DNA from: Burkholderia sp. HI2500
GTDB taxonomy: Bacteria > Pseudomonadota > Gammaproteobacteria > Burkholderiales > Burkholderiaceae
Length of the DNA stretch: 64,000 nt
Direction: 5' to 3'
Assembly: GCF_002223055.1 (NCBI RefSeq)
Contig: NZ_NKFL01000006.1
Location: 248,001 to 312,000 of the forward strand
Part shown: in pieces, positions 1 to 9,733 of the stretch
How the letters are laid out: every line of letters begins with the position of its first letter
Position numbering within the stretch: position 1 is the first letter of the stretch
Position numbers and translations under genes: made by a program
Notes under the pieces: model-generated
The model's input: only the letters and a program-made list of their open reading frames with translations
Told to the model about the DNA's origin: nothing
The model's database searches: none

Positions 1-98
1 CGTCGCAAGGCGTCGATGCGGTGATCGGCTACAGCTTCACGCCGTCGACGACGCAGACGCAGGCCGACGTGCGGATCGGGATGCGGCATTCGTTCTGA
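1..98 (+). CDS. Porin, C-terminal end (partial)
   Basis: Only the last 31 codons and the stop are inside the window, in the frame starting at base 3. The peptide reads as two amphipathic beta strands joined by a short turn and ends in RHSF. A terminal Phe after alternating hydrophobic residues is the outer-membrane insertion signal of Gram-negative trimeric porins, and Burkholderia porins typically end in a similar RHxF form. The function is therefore outer-membrane diffusion pore, inferred from the C-terminus alone. A strong terminator follows at 147-174. Confidence 0.7.
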   Translation, partial: SQGVDAVIGYSFTPSTTQTQADVRIGMRHSF

Positions 99-146
99 GC
101 GGGATGGGGTGGGGCAGCGACGTCTTCAGCGAGCGGTCTCTCTTTG

Positions 147-174
147 GCGCGAACCTCGGTTCGCGCTTTTTTTT
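147..174 (+). terminator. Rho-independent terminator after the porin gene
   Basis: A perfect 9-bp GC-rich stem (147-155 with 158-166), a 2-nt nominal loop and eight T residues at 167-174 follow the porin stop by about 50 bases. This isolates the porin from the downstream cysS leader. Confidence 0.9.
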
Positions 175-366
175 GCCGGCGTGAGCGGGCACGAAAGCCG
201 TCCGTCCCGTGCCGGCAGCCTGGCCCCCACCGGGGGAGCAGCGCTCGGATGGTATTGACCATTGCCGTCTATAGGCGCTAGCATCGTCCGCATGCTTGAT
301 CTCGCCATTTCCCCCTCCTCGTTCATCGGTGCATGTTGTCAGAACATGCCAGGGGGACGTTGCGTC

Positions 367-441
367 TAGCGAATTCGCTAAACATTCAAGCAATCGCCTT
401 CCGGCCGCCTGTGATGCAAGACAGGCGGCCTTTTTGTTTTT
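367..441 (+). promoter_or_regulatory. cysS leader: palindrome plus intrinsic terminator
   Basis: Between the porin terminator and cysS there is no gene for about 300 bases. The stretch 175-366 shows nothing clear. At 367-380 lies a perfect 14-bp palindrome centred on GAATTC. At 403-412 and 421-430 lies a perfect 10-bp stem with an 8-nt loop, followed at once by a T-rich tract (431-441). This is a canonical intrinsic terminator placed only 30 bases before the cysS start, with no reading frame in front of it. It therefore ends either a small RNA or a prematurely terminated cysS leader (attenuation). The choice between these is inference. Confidence 0.6.
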
Positions 442-471
442 GGGCCGACACTTTCCAGACGGAGAAACTCG

Positions 472-1884
472 ATGCCGCTTGCGCTGTATGACACCTGGTC
501 GCGTACCGTGCGCTCCTTCACGCCTATCCGGGCCGGGCAGGTCGGCATGTATTGCTGCGGCCCGACGGTCTACGACGATGCCCACATCGGCAACCTGAGA
601 ACCTACGTGTTCGAGGACCTCCTGCGCCGCGTACTGGAGCGCAACGGCTACGCGGTTCGGCACGTCGTCAATATCACCGACGTCGGCCATCTGACGTCGG
701 ATGCGGACGAAGGCGAAGACAAGATGGAGAAGGGCAGCCGTCGGACCGGCGAATCGGCATGGGCCATCGCGCGGCGCTACACCGACGCGTTCGTCCGGGA
801 CTGGCACGCGCTCAACCTGCTCGAGCCGACGGTGTGGTGCCGCGCCACCGATCACATCGCCGAACAGATCGCGTTCATCGATACGCTTGACCGGGCCGGC
901 TACGTCTATCGGACGGACGACGGCCTCTACTTCGACACCAGTCGGCAGGACGACTACGGGTATCTCGCGCGGCTGGACCGCGCGGGGTTGCAGGCGGGCA
1001 AGCGGGTGGCATTGGGCGGAAAGCGGAGCATCACGGATTTTGCGTTGTGGAAGTTCAGCCCGGCCGGCGTCAAGCGGCAAATGGAATGGGACAGCCCGTG
1101 GGGGCGCGGCTTTCCAGGCTGGCATATCGAATGCTCGGCGATGTCGGCGAAGTATCTCGGGACGTTGTTCGATATCCATTGCGGCGGCGAGGATCATATC
1201 GCCGTGCATCACAGCAACGAGATCGCGCAGACGCGGGCGGCCCACGGCACGCAGCTCGCGAACTACTGGATGCACGGGCACTTCCTGACGCTCGACGCCG
1301 ATACGAAGATGTCGAAGTCGAGCGGCGACTTCGTTCGTCTGCAGACCTTGCAGAGCCGCGGTGTCGATCCGCTCGCGTACCGCTATCTGTGCCTGACGGC
1401 CCATTATCGAAGCAAGCTGCATTTCACGTGGGCGTCGCTCGACGCGGCGCACACCGCGCTGAATCGACTGCGGCACCTCCATGCCGGCTGGCCGGACGGC
1501 GGGCGGGTCGATGCGGATTTCGCGGCGCGCTTCGATGCCGAAGTGAACGAGGACCTGAACCTGCCGAGGGCGCTCGCGGTGCTGTGGGATTTGGTCAGGA
1601 GCAACCTGCCGCCTACCACCCTGAAAGCGACCGTCGACAGCTTCGACGCGGTTCTGGGCCTCGGGTTGCGCGAATGGCGGCCGGTTGCGTTCGACGTTCC
1701 GGAACATGTCCGCGGGTTGCTCGGTGAGCGTGAGCGCGCGAGGGCGGACAAGGACTGGGCGCAAGCCGACCGGATTCGGGCAGCGTTGAGCGCCGAGGGC
1801 TGGAGAGTCGAGGACACGCCGGAAGGGCAACGTCTGTTCGGCATCGCGATGGGTTCGAGCGATACAGGTGGCCTGCCGCAGTAA
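472..1884 (+). CDS. cysS: Cysteinyl-tRNA synthetase (divergent second-copy type)
   Basis: This class I synthetase charges tRNA-Cys with cysteine in the cytoplasm. The 470-residue length fits the family. The HIGH-type signature is HIGN at residues 38-41, the KMSKS loop is KMSKS at 279-283, and the zinc-site cysteine lies in the YCCGPTVYD segment (Cys29), with the later GWHIECSAM and HHSNE segments. The start at 472 has a GGAG ribosome site 8 bases upstream. The insertion reading VGHLTSDADEGEDKM is typical of CysRS from Gram-positive and other distant phyla. As I recall them, housekeeping betaproteobacterial enzymes lack it, which suggests an acquired paralogue. A terminator-containing leader precedes it. 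It stands alone, with the next gene unrelated. Confidence 0.92.
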   Translation: MPLALYDTWSRTVRSFTPIRAGQVGMYCCGPTVYDDAHIGNLRTYVFEDLLRRVLERNGYAVRHVVNITDVGHLTSDADEGEDKMEKGSRRTGESAWAIARRYTDAFVRDWHALNLLEPTVWCRATDHIAEQIAFIDTLDRAGYVYRTDDGLYFDTSRQDDYGYLARLDRAGLQAGKRVALGGKRSITDFALWKFSPAGVKRQMEWDSPWGRGFPGWHIECSAMSAKYLGTLFDIHCGGEDHIAVHHSNEIAQTRAAHGTQLANYWMHGHFLTLDADTKMSKSSGDFVRLQTLQSRGVDPLAYRYLCLTAHYRSKLHFTWASLDAAHTALNRLRHLHAGWPDGGRVDADFAARFDAEVNEDLNLPRALAVLWDLVRSNLPPTTLKATVDSFDAVLGLGLREWRPVAFDVPEHVRGLLGERERARADKDWAQADRIRAALSAEGWRVEDTPEGQRLFGIAMGSSDTGGLPQ

Positions 1885-2111
1885 AGCGCGCGGGCCGCCT
1901 GCATCGGAAGATCCTGTAGCCGGGCATCGACCCGGCGGCCGCGATCGGCGTGGCCGCCGGAATCGTCGGCACCCACACCTGCGGCCCGTTTTTCGCGGTT
2001 GGCATATCATCGCGCTTTGGCCGCGTCGGCACCGTTGTCGCGCGCACGCGTCGGCGTGCGCCGTCGTTTCTCGAACGGTACCGGCGCGCAGCGCCGCCTG
2101 CCGAGACCTCG

Positions 2112-3362
2112 ATGACCGACTCCGTGCCCGACCCCAGCCCTTTATCCCCGTTACCCGCCAACCTGTTCCGCCATGTCCCGTTCCAGCGTTTCTGGGGCAC
2201 GCGCGTCATGTCTTCCCTGGCTTTCCAGATCCTGTCGGTTGCCATCGGCTGGTACGTCTATGCGCTCACGCACAGCGCGTTCGCGCTCGGTCTCGTCGGC
2301 CTCGCGCAGTTCGTGCCGATGTTCGCGCTGACGCTCGTCGTCGGGCAGGTGGCCGACCGCTACGATCGTCGACGCATCGCGACGATCTGCCAGGGCGTCG
2401 AGGCGCTGGCCGCCGGCGTGTTCCTGCTCGGCGCCACGCAAGGGTGGCTGGCCGCACCGGCCGTGTACGCGCTCGCGGCGATCGTCGGCACGGCCCGCGC
2501 GTTCGAGTCGCCGTCGGTGTCGTCGCTGCTGCCGGCCGTCGTGCCGCGTACCGACCTGCCGCGCGCAACCGCGCTGTCGACGTCCGCGAACCAGGCCGCG
2601 CAGATCCTCGGGCCCGCGTTCGGCGGGCTGCTGTATGGCGTGGGCGCGCCCGCCGCGTTCGGCACGAGCGTCGTTGCATTCGCGATCGCGGCGGTGCTGA
2701 GCGGCACGATTCCGCTGCGCAGTGCGCCGCCCGCCCGCGAGCCGGTCACGCTGCGCTCGGTGTTTTCGGGGATCGCGTTCATCCGGCGCGAGCCGGCGAT
2801 TCTCGGCGCGCTGTCGCTCGACCTGTTCGCGGTGCTGTTCGGCGGCGCGACCGCGCTGCTGCCGATCTACGCGCGCGACATCCTGCAGGTCGGCCCGTGG
2901 GGGTTCGGCGCGCTGCGTGCGGCGCCTGCGGTCGGCGCGCTCGCGGGCACGCTGTGGCTCACGCGGTTCCCGCTGAAGGGGCGCCCGGGTCGCGCGATGT
3001 TCGGCGGCGTGATCGCATTCGGCATCGCGACGATCGTGTTCGGGTTGTCGCGGCACTTCGCGCTGTCGCTCGTGGCGCTGGCCGCGCTCGGCGCGTCGGA
3101 CGTCGTCAGCGTCGTCGTGCGGCTGTCGCTCGTGCAACTGCGTACGCCCGACGACATGCTCGGGCGCGTGAGCGCGGTCAATTCGCTGTTCATCGGTACG
3201 TCGAACCAGCTCGGCGAATTCGAGTCGGGCGTGACGGCCGCGTGGTGGGGCGCGCCGGCGGCGATCGTCGTGGGTGGCGCCGCGACGATTGCGGTCGCGC
3301 TCACGTGGATGCGGTTGTTCCCGCAACTGCGAAACATGACTTCGCTGGAACGAGAGCGCTGA
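2112..3362 (+). CDS. MFS transporter (MFS_3 / EntS-like exporter)
   Basis: A 416-residue protein with about twelve hydrophobic segments spread over the whole length and a short polar N-terminus. The segment after TM2 reads GQVADRYDRRRIA, the classic MFS loop 2-3 signature. Overall it resembles the MFS_3 group (EntS and related drug or siderophore exporters). The substrate cannot be told from the sequence. The start at 2112 was chosen because upstream codons in the same frame are polar and low-complexity. No partner gene is adjacent: cysS ends 227 bases before and the next gene is convergent. Confidence 0.8.
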   Translation: MTDSVPDPSPLSPLPANLFRHVPFQRFWGTRVMSSLAFQILSVAIGWYVYALTHSAFALGLVGLAQFVPMFALTLVVGQVADRYDRRRIATICQGVEALAAGVFLLGATQGWLAAPAVYALAAIVGTARAFESPSVSSLLPAVVPRTDLPRATALSTSANQAAQILGPAFGGLLYGVGAPAAFGTSVVAFAIAAVLSGTIPLRSAPPAREPVTLRSVFSGIAFIRREPAILGALSLDLFAVLFGGATALLPIYARDILQVGPWGFGALRAAPAVGALAGTLWLTRFPLKGRPGRAMFGGVIAFGIATIVFGLSRHFALSLVALAALGASDVVSVVVRLSLVQLRTPDDMLGRVSAVNSLFIGTSNQLGEFESGVTAAWWGAPAAIVVGGAATIAVALTWMRLFPQLRNMTSLERER

Positions 3363-3420
3363 GGCAATACCGACGCCGTTTTTGCGATCGTGTGGGTGGC
3401 CGGCGCGTAACGGTTGACGG

Positions 3421-3789
3421 TCAGGCGCCGGCGTCGCGCGCGACCCGCACGGCCGTGCCGTAGCAGATGACTTCCGTGACGCCCGCCCCGATCTCGGTCG
3501 AGTCGTAGCGCATCGCGACGATCGCATTCGCGCCGAGCTTGCGCGCGTCGCCGAGCATTTTGTCGAACGCTTGCTGGCGCGCCTTCTCGCACAGTGACGT
3601 ATACAGCGTGATGTTGCCGCCGAAGAGGGTTTGCAGCGACGCGCCGAACGAGCCGACGATCGAGCGCGAGCGCACGATGATCCCCTGTGCGACGCCGAGC
3701 GAGCGGACGGTCGTGTGGCCGGGCAGGTCGAATGCGGTCGTGACGCGTTCGGGCGTGAGATCGTCGAACGAGCGGGAGATATCGGTCAT
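3421..3789 (-). CDS. YbjQ / UPF0145 family protein
   Basis: A 122-residue small cytoplasmic protein of the YbjQ family (PF01906). Visible family features are the [13 protein letters not shown] segment near residue 33, the central GG-N-T-Y segment, and the [11 protein letters not shown] strand near residue 85. Members form pentameric rings in known structures, and the role is unknown despite the old heavy-metal-binding label. It is a single gene, convergent with the MFS transporter. Confidence 0.8.
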   Translation of the reverse strand: MTDISRSFDDLTPERVTTAFDLPGHTTVRSLGVAQGIIVRSRSIVGSFGASLQTLFGGNITLYTSLCEKARQQAFDKMLGDARKLGANAIVAMRYDSTEIGAGVTEVICYGTAVRVARDAGA

Positions 3790-3916
3790 GGCATTGCACC
3801 GTGTTGCAGAAGTGAGCGAATGACGATTCTATCTGGAACGGCAAACGGGTTCGGCCGGGTTCGAACGGGCGCGCCCGCACCACGCGCCCGTTCCACCGCC
3901 CCCGGCCGTCGCCGGG

Positions 3917-5170
3917 TCAACGCTTGACGGTCGCGCTGCCATCCCCGCCGAGATCGACCGCGTAGGCCAGCGCCAGCTTGCCAAACTTCAGCGCATGATT
4001 CGCCTGCCGATCCGAATTCTCCAGCGTGTCGTTCACGGTGTGGATATACGGGCTGTCGTTCTGGTCGGCCTCGAACGGGAACGACGCCGGATACCCTTGC
4101 GCATTCCACGACGCGTGATCCGAGCACGCATACCCGCACTGCGACGTGCCGATCGCGAGTTCCGGCAGGTAGGTCTTCGCCAGATTCGTCAGGTAGGTGT
4201 TCTGCGACGCGTTCGTGTAGTCGGTGATCAGGTAGATATCCTTCGGATCGCCCTTGTAGTTCGTCATGTCGAGCTGCAGCACGCCGACCACGTTCGCATT
4301 CTGCGCGCGGAACTGCTTCGCGATCGCTTTCGAGCCGAGCAGCCCGGCTTCCTCGGCTGCGTACCCGACGAACTTGATCGTGCGCTTCGGCTTGTAGTTG
4401 TTCGCCAGCAGCACGCGCAGCGCTTCGGTGAGGCTGGCGATGCCCGACGCATCGTCATCCGCCCCGGGCGAGCGCGTGTTCTCCGTCGTGCGGCCGACCG
4501 TCGAATCGAGGTGGCCGCCCAGCACGACGGTGCCCGCGGCCGGATCGCTGCCGCGAATCGTCAGGATCACGGATTTCTGCGGAAAGCCGGTGTGCGCGAA
4601 CTGTTCGACGGTGATGTCGGCGCGCGAGCCCGCCAGCTGCTTCCACTGCAGTGCGAGCCAGTCCGATGCGGCGACGCCGTGCGACGTCGTGTAGTAGCGG
4701 TTCGTGAAGCCGGACAGCGACGTGATCGTGCCGACGATGTTGCTGGCCTGCAGCTGCTGGACCCACGCGCCGATCTGCGGCGCGTTCGATACCTTGTACA
4801 CGGAGGCGGCGGCCTGTTTCGCGAGCGTCGGCGGCAACGGCTGCAGCGCCTGGCGCGCGTCGTCGAACGAGTCGTGCACGACATAGCCGGGCCCGTGGCC
4901 GCGCGTATGGTGGACGGCGTGGGCCAGCTCGCCGAGCCGTGAATCGTCGATTTCGACGACGTGAACGGTTTCGCGACGCGCGACGCCGTCGGCCGTCTTG
5001 CCGGTGTCGAGGGTCGTGCTGTATTGCGCGGTGGCGCCGGCGTCGATGCGTTGCAACTGGCGGAACGCCGCGTCGCCGAGTGTGATCCACACCGGCGTCG
5101 CGTGCGCGGCGGCGGTCAGCAGCATGCCGCCCAGCGCGGCGCTCAGGCGGGTCAGTTTCAGAGTAGGCAT
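3917..5170 (-). CDS. Secreted M28 family zinc aminopeptidase
   Basis: A 417-residue exported peptidase. An N-terminal signal peptide with cleavage after AHA (about residue 24) is followed by a roughly 130-residue propeptide-like region and then the M28 catalytic domain. Metal-ligand segments are visible: LGGHLDST, GADDDASG (bridging Asp), AAEEAGLLGS (catalytic Glu pair), and the later CSDHASW segment. Family members remove N-terminal amino acids (leucine aminopeptidase type). It lies 79 bases downstream of the HELGH metallopeptidase on the same strand, so endo- and exopeptidase may be co-transcribed for extracellular protein use. Confidence 0.88.
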   Translation of the reverse strand: MPTLKLTRLSAALGGMLLTAAAHATPVWITLGDAAFRQLQRIDAGATAQYSTTLDTGKTADGVARRETVHVVEIDDSRLGELAHAVHHTRGHGPGYVVHDSFDDARQALQPLPPTLAKQAAASVYKVSNAPQIGAWVQQLQASNIVGTITSLSGFTNRYYTTSHGVAASDWLALQWKQLAGSRADITVEQFAHTGFPQKSVILTIRGSDPAAGTVVLGGHLDSTVGRTTENTRSPGADDDASGIASLTEALRVLLANNYKPKRTIKFVGYAAEEAGLLGSKAIAKQFRAQNANVVGVLQLDMTNYKGDPKDIYLITDYTNASQNTYLTNLAKTYLPELAIGTSQCGYACSDHASWNAQGYPASFPFEADQNDSPYIHTVNDTLENSDRQANHALKFGKLALAYAVDLGGDGSATVKR

Positions 5171-5249
5171 GTTCGATCTCGTGAGGATGGCGATGTCGAG
5201 GAAGAGGGCGCGCCGCAGGTCGTGCGAGGCGCCCCCGCCTGCTGCGGAA

Positions 5250-6962
5250 TTACGACTTCTTCGGTACGGTCACGCCGTACGTGCAACTCTGGTTGTACGC
5301 ATTGCCGATCGCGGTCAGCTGCGCGCTGCTGTAGCCGAGCGCGGACGCTGCCGTCAGCACGGCCTGCGCGGCGGCCTTCTGGTTGGTCGAGCTGTTGGTC
5401 ATCGACAACCCTTTCAGGAACGCCTTGTCCATCGCCTGCGCACCGATCGCATCGCGCGCGACGAGGTTGCACGACGCCCAGTACTGGCCGGCCGTATGGA
5501 TCTCCGCGCCGCGTGCCTGCGCGTAGGTGCGCCCGACGTTCCAGTTGGTCACGCGGCCGCCCCAGAACTCGTTGTGGCCGTCCCAGTTGTAGACCCAGTG
5601 GTATTGGGCATCCGACGGGCTCCACTGGTTGAAGTCGCGGCTGTACGCGGCGGCGAGATAGTCGCCGGTGCCTTCCGACAGTCCTTCCTGTTGCGACAGG
5701 CCGCCGTTCGTCACCCAGTCGTGGATGCCGTGGCCGAGCTCGTGGATCACGACGTCCGCATCCTCCGCGTCGTCGACGCCGCCTTGCCCGAAGGTCAGCC
5801 GGCCGCTGCTCGACGAGTACGACGAGTTGTCGTCGCCCGATTCGCCGTGCGGGTCGTACTGCACGCCGCCGGTGTACTGGTACGGCATCGCCTTGATGCC
5901 GAGCGTCTGGTTCACGTAACGCAGGAACGTGTCGATGTGGTAGTACACGTTCACGGCCTCGAAATACAGGTTGCCGCGCGTGAACTCGAACGCGGGCGTC
6001 GACTGCACGGGGCACGCCTTGTCGAGCGGCGCGTCGAAATCGATGCACGACGCGTACGGGCCCGTCAGCGTGTAGCGCCCGCCCGACTGCGCGAGATCCT
6101 TCAAGGTCACGCGCACGCGTGCAGCGGTGAGCTGCGAAGAGTCAGCGTCGTTGCTGTCCTTGAATCCCGTGCTGCCGTAGCTGCTCCTGGTCGGCGACAG
6201 CGGGTCGGGCCGGAACACGAAGCCCGTGCCGTCGGTCGCATAGAACGCCTTGTCCTCGGCGCGCAGCACGTCGCCGCTGCCCGCGTCGATCAGCAGCTCC
6301 CAGTCGCCTTTCGGGCCGTCGTTCGGGCGGCCGCGCACTTTCCACGCGGTATGCGTGCCGGTCTTGTCGACGAACGCGACGAGCTGCGCATCCAGGTTCG
6401 TGAAGCCGCTCACGCCGAGATACGCGCGGGCGCGATCGAGCGCCTGCTGCTGGTCGACGGCCTGCGACTTGCGCGACGTCGCGACCACGCCGTTGATCGT
6501 GTTGCTCGCGACGTACAGGATGCGACCGTCCTTCGCGACCGTTACCGCGATATCGCTCCCGTACACGGGCAAGCCGGCTGCCTGTTGCTGCAGGCGCACG
6601 ACGGTGAAATCGGCATCGTTGCGCTCCGACGTGACGACGAGGCTCGCGAGCGCGGTCGCATCGAGCCCGAGCTGCGCGGCCTGCGACGCGACGAAGTCGC
6701 GCGCGGTGGCGGCGGGCGTCGTGGCGGTCTTCTTCGCGCGATACGCGGGGTTGTACAGCGTGACGGCGACGCCGTCTGCGCGGAACTGCCCGGCGGCCGT
6801 ATCGGCCTTGGCGGCCGGCGGCGCGACGCCGCGCGTCAGGCTTTCGCGCAGGCTCGTTGCTTGCGGGTTCGACACTTTCGTATCGGCCGCGGTGCCGCCG
6901 ACGATGCCGAAACCGAGCGCGAGACCCAGGGCGAGCGGCAGTGCTTTGCGTGATGTCTGCAT
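5250..6962 (-). CDS. Secreted zinc metallopeptidase (HELGH; M4/M36 type)
   Basis: A 570-residue preproprotein. The signal peptide (ending in TAADT, about residue 28) is followed by a propeptide of about 190 residues resembling the FTP/PepSY inhibitory region, then the catalytic domain. The zinc motif is HELGH at residues 407-411, with a probable third ligand Glu430 in LSEGTGDY. The order fits fungalysin/thermolysin-like endopeptidases. It is likely exported to the periplasm or medium and self-activated. It starts a two-gene minus-strand unit with the M28 aminopeptidase. The upstream 489 bases carry its promoter region. Confidence 0.87.
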   Translation of the reverse strand: MQTSRKALPLALGLALGFGIVGGTAADTKVSNPQATSLRESLTRGVAPPAAKADTAAGQFRADGVAVTLYNPAYRAKKTATTPAATARDFVASQAAQLGLDATALASLVVTSERNDADFTVVRLQQQAAGLPVYGSDIAVTVAKDGRILYVASNTINGVVATSRKSQAVDQQQALDRARAYLGVSGFTNLDAQLVAFVDKTGTHTAWKVRGRPNDGPKGDWELLIDAGSGDVLRAEDKAFYATDGTGFVFRPDPLSPTRSSYGSTGFKDSNDADSSQLTAARVRVTLKDLAQSGGRYTLTGPYASCIDFDAPLDKACPVQSTPAFEFTRGNLYFEAVNVYYHIDTFLRYVNQTLGIKAMPYQYTGGVQYDPHGESGDDNSSYSSSSGRLTFGQGGVDDAEDADVVIHELGHGIHDWVTNGGLSQQEGLSEGTGDYLAAAYSRDFNQWSPSDAQYHWVYNWDGHNEFWGGRVTNWNVGRTYAQARGAEIHTAGQYWASCNLVARDAIGAQAMDKAFLKGLSMTNSSTNQKAAAQAVLTAASALGYSSAQLTAIGNAYNQSCTYGVTVPKKS

Positions 6963-7451
6963 ACGTGATCCTCATCTCAACGGTTGGATACGCCCGCGCG
7001 TTCGTGGCGCGCAGGCACGACACGGCCCGCGCGCCGGCGCGATGGCGCCGGTGCGGCGAAGCGGTGTTGGGAGCGTCGACTGACTAAGGAACCCTAAATG
7101 TCAGGTCGAAAAGAAACAGGCAGGCGAAGAGGGGGAGAAGCGGGAGAAGAAGCGAACGGCAGGCAGGTGCGGCGACGGCGAAGCGAGCATCGTCATGTCA
7201 TACCCCTCGGATCGGATCGATATCGGCGGCAGCCCGCATGGCGCGACGCACGTCGCGATGCGGCATGCATGTCGTTAGGCTGCCTATCTAACTTTTTTTG
7301 GTATGTTACAGAATATTTTCAACGACATTCCAATTTATTTTCGACGACCGCTTCGGTCCGTCGATCAATCGCCGGCATTGTTCAGCAAGCGGCAGGAATC
7401 GCTGCCCGAACGCACAATTCCGCGCCGGATTGTGTGTGAAACCGGCGACGA
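6963..7451. other. Intergenic region upstream of the protease gene
   Basis: No convincing gene is present. The part around 7280-7350 is AT-rich compared with its surroundings (runs of T, then TATGTTACAGAAT). It sits between the 3' end of the GlxA-type regulator and the start of the protease gene, so it most likely contains the protease promoter. Short frames here lack codon bias. Confidence 0.5.
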
Positions 7452-8435
7452 TCAGCGCGTCGCGCGCCGGTCGTTGCGCGGGCTCAGCCCGAATCGCGTG
7501 CGATATGTGCGCGAGAAATGCGACGGCGATTCGAACCCGCACGCGACGCAAACCGACGTGATGCTCATGTCCGTCTGCTGCAGCAGTTCACGCGCGCGAT
7601 CGAGGCGCAGGTTCAGGTAGAAATGCGTCGGCGTGTCGTTCAGCGTCGCGCTGAACAGCCGTTCGAGCTGGCGGCGCGTGATCGACACCTCCTGCGCGAG
7701 TGCATCGGAGCCGAGCGGGGTTTCCATGTGCCGCTGCATCGTGCCGATCACCTGGATCAGCTTGCGGTTGTGCACGCCGTAGCGTGCGGCGATCTCGAGC
7801 CGCTGGCTGTCGGAGCGCTGCCGGATCCGGCTGACGACGAACTGCTCGGAGATCGCCGCCGCGAGATCGGCGCCATGCCGCCGCCCGATCAGGTCGAGCA
7901 TCATGTCGATCGACGCGGTGCCGCCCGCGCACGTGATGCGCCGGTCGTCGATCTCGAACAGCTCCTGCGTCGCGTTCAGCCCGGGGTAGCGTTCGCGGAA
8001 CGCGGCCAGTGCTTCCCAGTGCAGCGTGAGCGGCTGCGATGCGTCGAACAGCCCGGCTTCCGCGAGCACGAAGCTGCCCGTGTCGATACCGCCGAGCGTT
8101 GCACCATGACGGTGCTGGCGGCGCAGCCAGTCGCCGATCGCGCGGGTGTAGCACACGAGCGGATCGAAACCCGCGACGACGAACACCGTATCGACCTTGT
8201 CGACCTCCGCGCACGCGGCCTCGGCGGCGACCGGTATGCCGTTGCTCGCGGCGACGGGCGCGCCGTCGGCGCTGATCACGTGCCAGCGATAGAGCTCGGT
8301 GCGAAAGCGGTTCGCGACGCGCAGCGGCTCGACCGCGGACATGAAGCCGAGTGCGGAGAAGCCGGGCAGCAGCAGGAAATGGAAATCCTCGGGCATCGGG
8401 GCAAGAGATGGAATCGGGTAGTCGTCGTCGCGCAT
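7452..8435 (-). CDS. GlxA-family transcriptional regulator (GbdR/CdhR-like)
   Basis: A 327-residue regulator. The N-terminal DJ-1/PfpI-like (GATase1) domain spans about residues 15-190, including the GGIDTGSFVLAEAGL segment where the nucleophile position is not Cys, as in non-catalytic sensor versions. The C-terminal AraC-type double helix-turn-helix spans about residues 225-320 (segments SITRRQLERLF and VACGFESPSHFSRTYR). In pseudomonads this family senses glycine betaine (GbdR), carnitine (CdhR) or arginine (ArgR). The carnitine operon starts 11 kb away and has no regulator beside it, so a CdhR role is plausible but unproven. It is a single gene, not overlapping the AraC gene upstream. Confidence 0.85.
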   Translation of the reverse strand: MRDDDYPIPSLAPMPEDFHFLLLPGFSALGFMSAVEPLRVANRFRTELYRWHVISADGAPVAASNGIPVAAEAACAEVDKVDTVFVVAGFDPLVCYTRAIGDWLRRQHRHGATLGGIDTGSFVLAEAGLFDASQPLTLHWEALAAFRERYPGLNATQELFEIDDRRITCAGGTASIDMMLDLIGRRHGADLAAAISEQFVVSRIRQRSDSQRLEIAARYGVHNRKLIQVIGTMQRHMETPLGSDALAQEVSITRRQLERLFSATLNDTPTHFYLNLRLDRARELLQQTDMSITSVCVACGFESPSHFSRTYRTRFGLSPRNDRRATR

Positions 8436-8526
8436 CGTGCGCGGCAGCGAGCGGACGGGCAGGCGCCGCGGCCGGCTCGCGCGCGCCGAACGGTCAGCGG
8501 GAGATTATCGCGGGTTTTGCGCGGGC

Positions 8527-9489
8527 TCAGCGCGTTTTTGCGTCGCGCACGGCCCGGCGCGCGGTGGTCGACGGCAACTCGCCGAACTGCGCCTTGTACG
8601 CGCTCGCGAAATGCCCGAGATGCATGAAGCCCCAGCGCGCGGCCGCGTCGCTGATCGGCAGGTCGGCCTGCCGCGTATCGAGCAGCATCCGCCGCACTTG
8701 CGACAGGCGCAGCGAGCGCACGTAATTCAACGGGCTGGTCTGCACGACTGACTGGAAGCTGTTCTGCATCGTGCGCCGGCTCACGCGCAATTGCGTGCAC
8801 AGGCTCAGTACGTCGACCGGTGCTTCGGGATGGCCGATCACGTAGTCGTGCACGCGGCGCACGATGTCGGCGCGACAGGCGTGCGTGAGACGGTTCGAAG
8901 GTTCGGGAATCCGGTACGTGAGGAGATCGACGAGCACGTTGCCGATCTCGCCGCGCAGTTCGCGCTGCGCGCGTGCGTCGCGGTAGGCGTCGGGTGCCGC
9001 CAGCACGCGCTCGAGTTGCGTGGCGACCTGCACGCTCGCGCGCATCAGCACGGCGGTGGGCATGTCGACGACGCCGCGCCGCAACGTGGCTTCGTCGACG
9101 CGCACATCGGCCGCATCCTCGACCTGCTGCATCAGCGCGCGATCGGCGACGACACCGATCAGCGACATGTCGTCGGGTGAATGCAGCTCGAACGGCGCAC
9201 CGCCGCGCGCCATCACCATCGTGCCGCGCTCGATGCGCGCACCACCGAATGCGAATGCACCCGAGCCGGTGAGCGGCATGCCGAACACCGTATGGTCGTG
9301 CGGCAGTCTTCCGCGCTGGATGATGCGCACGTTGGCGGCTTCCTGGAACAGCTGCATGCCGTCCAGCACCGCATGCTTGACCGCGCTGCGATACGCGCCG
9401 GAGCCGATCTGGTCGTAGCGCTGGTTCCAGCCGCGCAGCGCCTCGGCATGCCGGTCCGCGTTGTCGAACCTCTCGTGAAACACGAACAC
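8527..9489 (-). CDS. AraC family regulator of the amine dehydrogenase operon
   Basis: A 320-residue protein with an N-terminal cupin-like sensing region (segments GTMVMARGGAPFELH and HSPDDMSLIGVVAD) and a C-terminal AraC DNA-binding domain (about residues 215-310). The latter includes LCTQLRVSRRTMQNSFQ and the second helix-turn-helix AAARWGFMHLGHFASAYK. It is divergent from aauB with 244 bases between starts, the usual arrangement for a pathway activator. E. coli controls phenylethylamine use through an AraC protein (FeaR), so an amine or aldehyde inducer is plausible. This is inference from position. Confidence 0.85.
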   Translation of the reverse strand: MFVFHERFDNADRHAEALRGWNQRYDQIGSGAYRSAVKHAVLDGMQLFQEAANVRIIQRGRLPHDHTVFGMPLTGSGAFAFGGARIERGTMVMARGGAPFELHSPDDMSLIGVVADRALMQQVEDAADVRVDEATLRRGVVDMPTAVLMRASVQVATQLERVLAAPDAYRDARAQRELRGEIGNVLVDLLTYRIPEPSNRLTHACRADIVRRVHDYVIGHPEAPVDVLSLCTQLRVSRRTMQNSFQSVVQTSPLNYVRSLRLSQVRRMLLDTRQADLPISDAAARWGFMHLGHFASAYKAQFGELPSTTARRAVRDAKTR

Positions 9490-9733
9490 AGCGCCTCCGG
9501 GTGCGTCGATCAGGACCGCGCAAGATTAAACCGACCGCCTGGTCGGCGCAATAAGGGGGAGCGCTATTCCGCGCGCATTTGTCAGAGGGTCGGAAGCGTC
9601 CGGCCGGCGCGGCTTTCAGGCGGTTTTCCAATATCCCGAATCGGCAAGCACGCGGTGCCGGTCCGGGTGCTGACCGGATTTATTGTCGAACTACAGTCGC
9701 CCCACATCACGTGATTCCCCAACTGGAGGCGAC

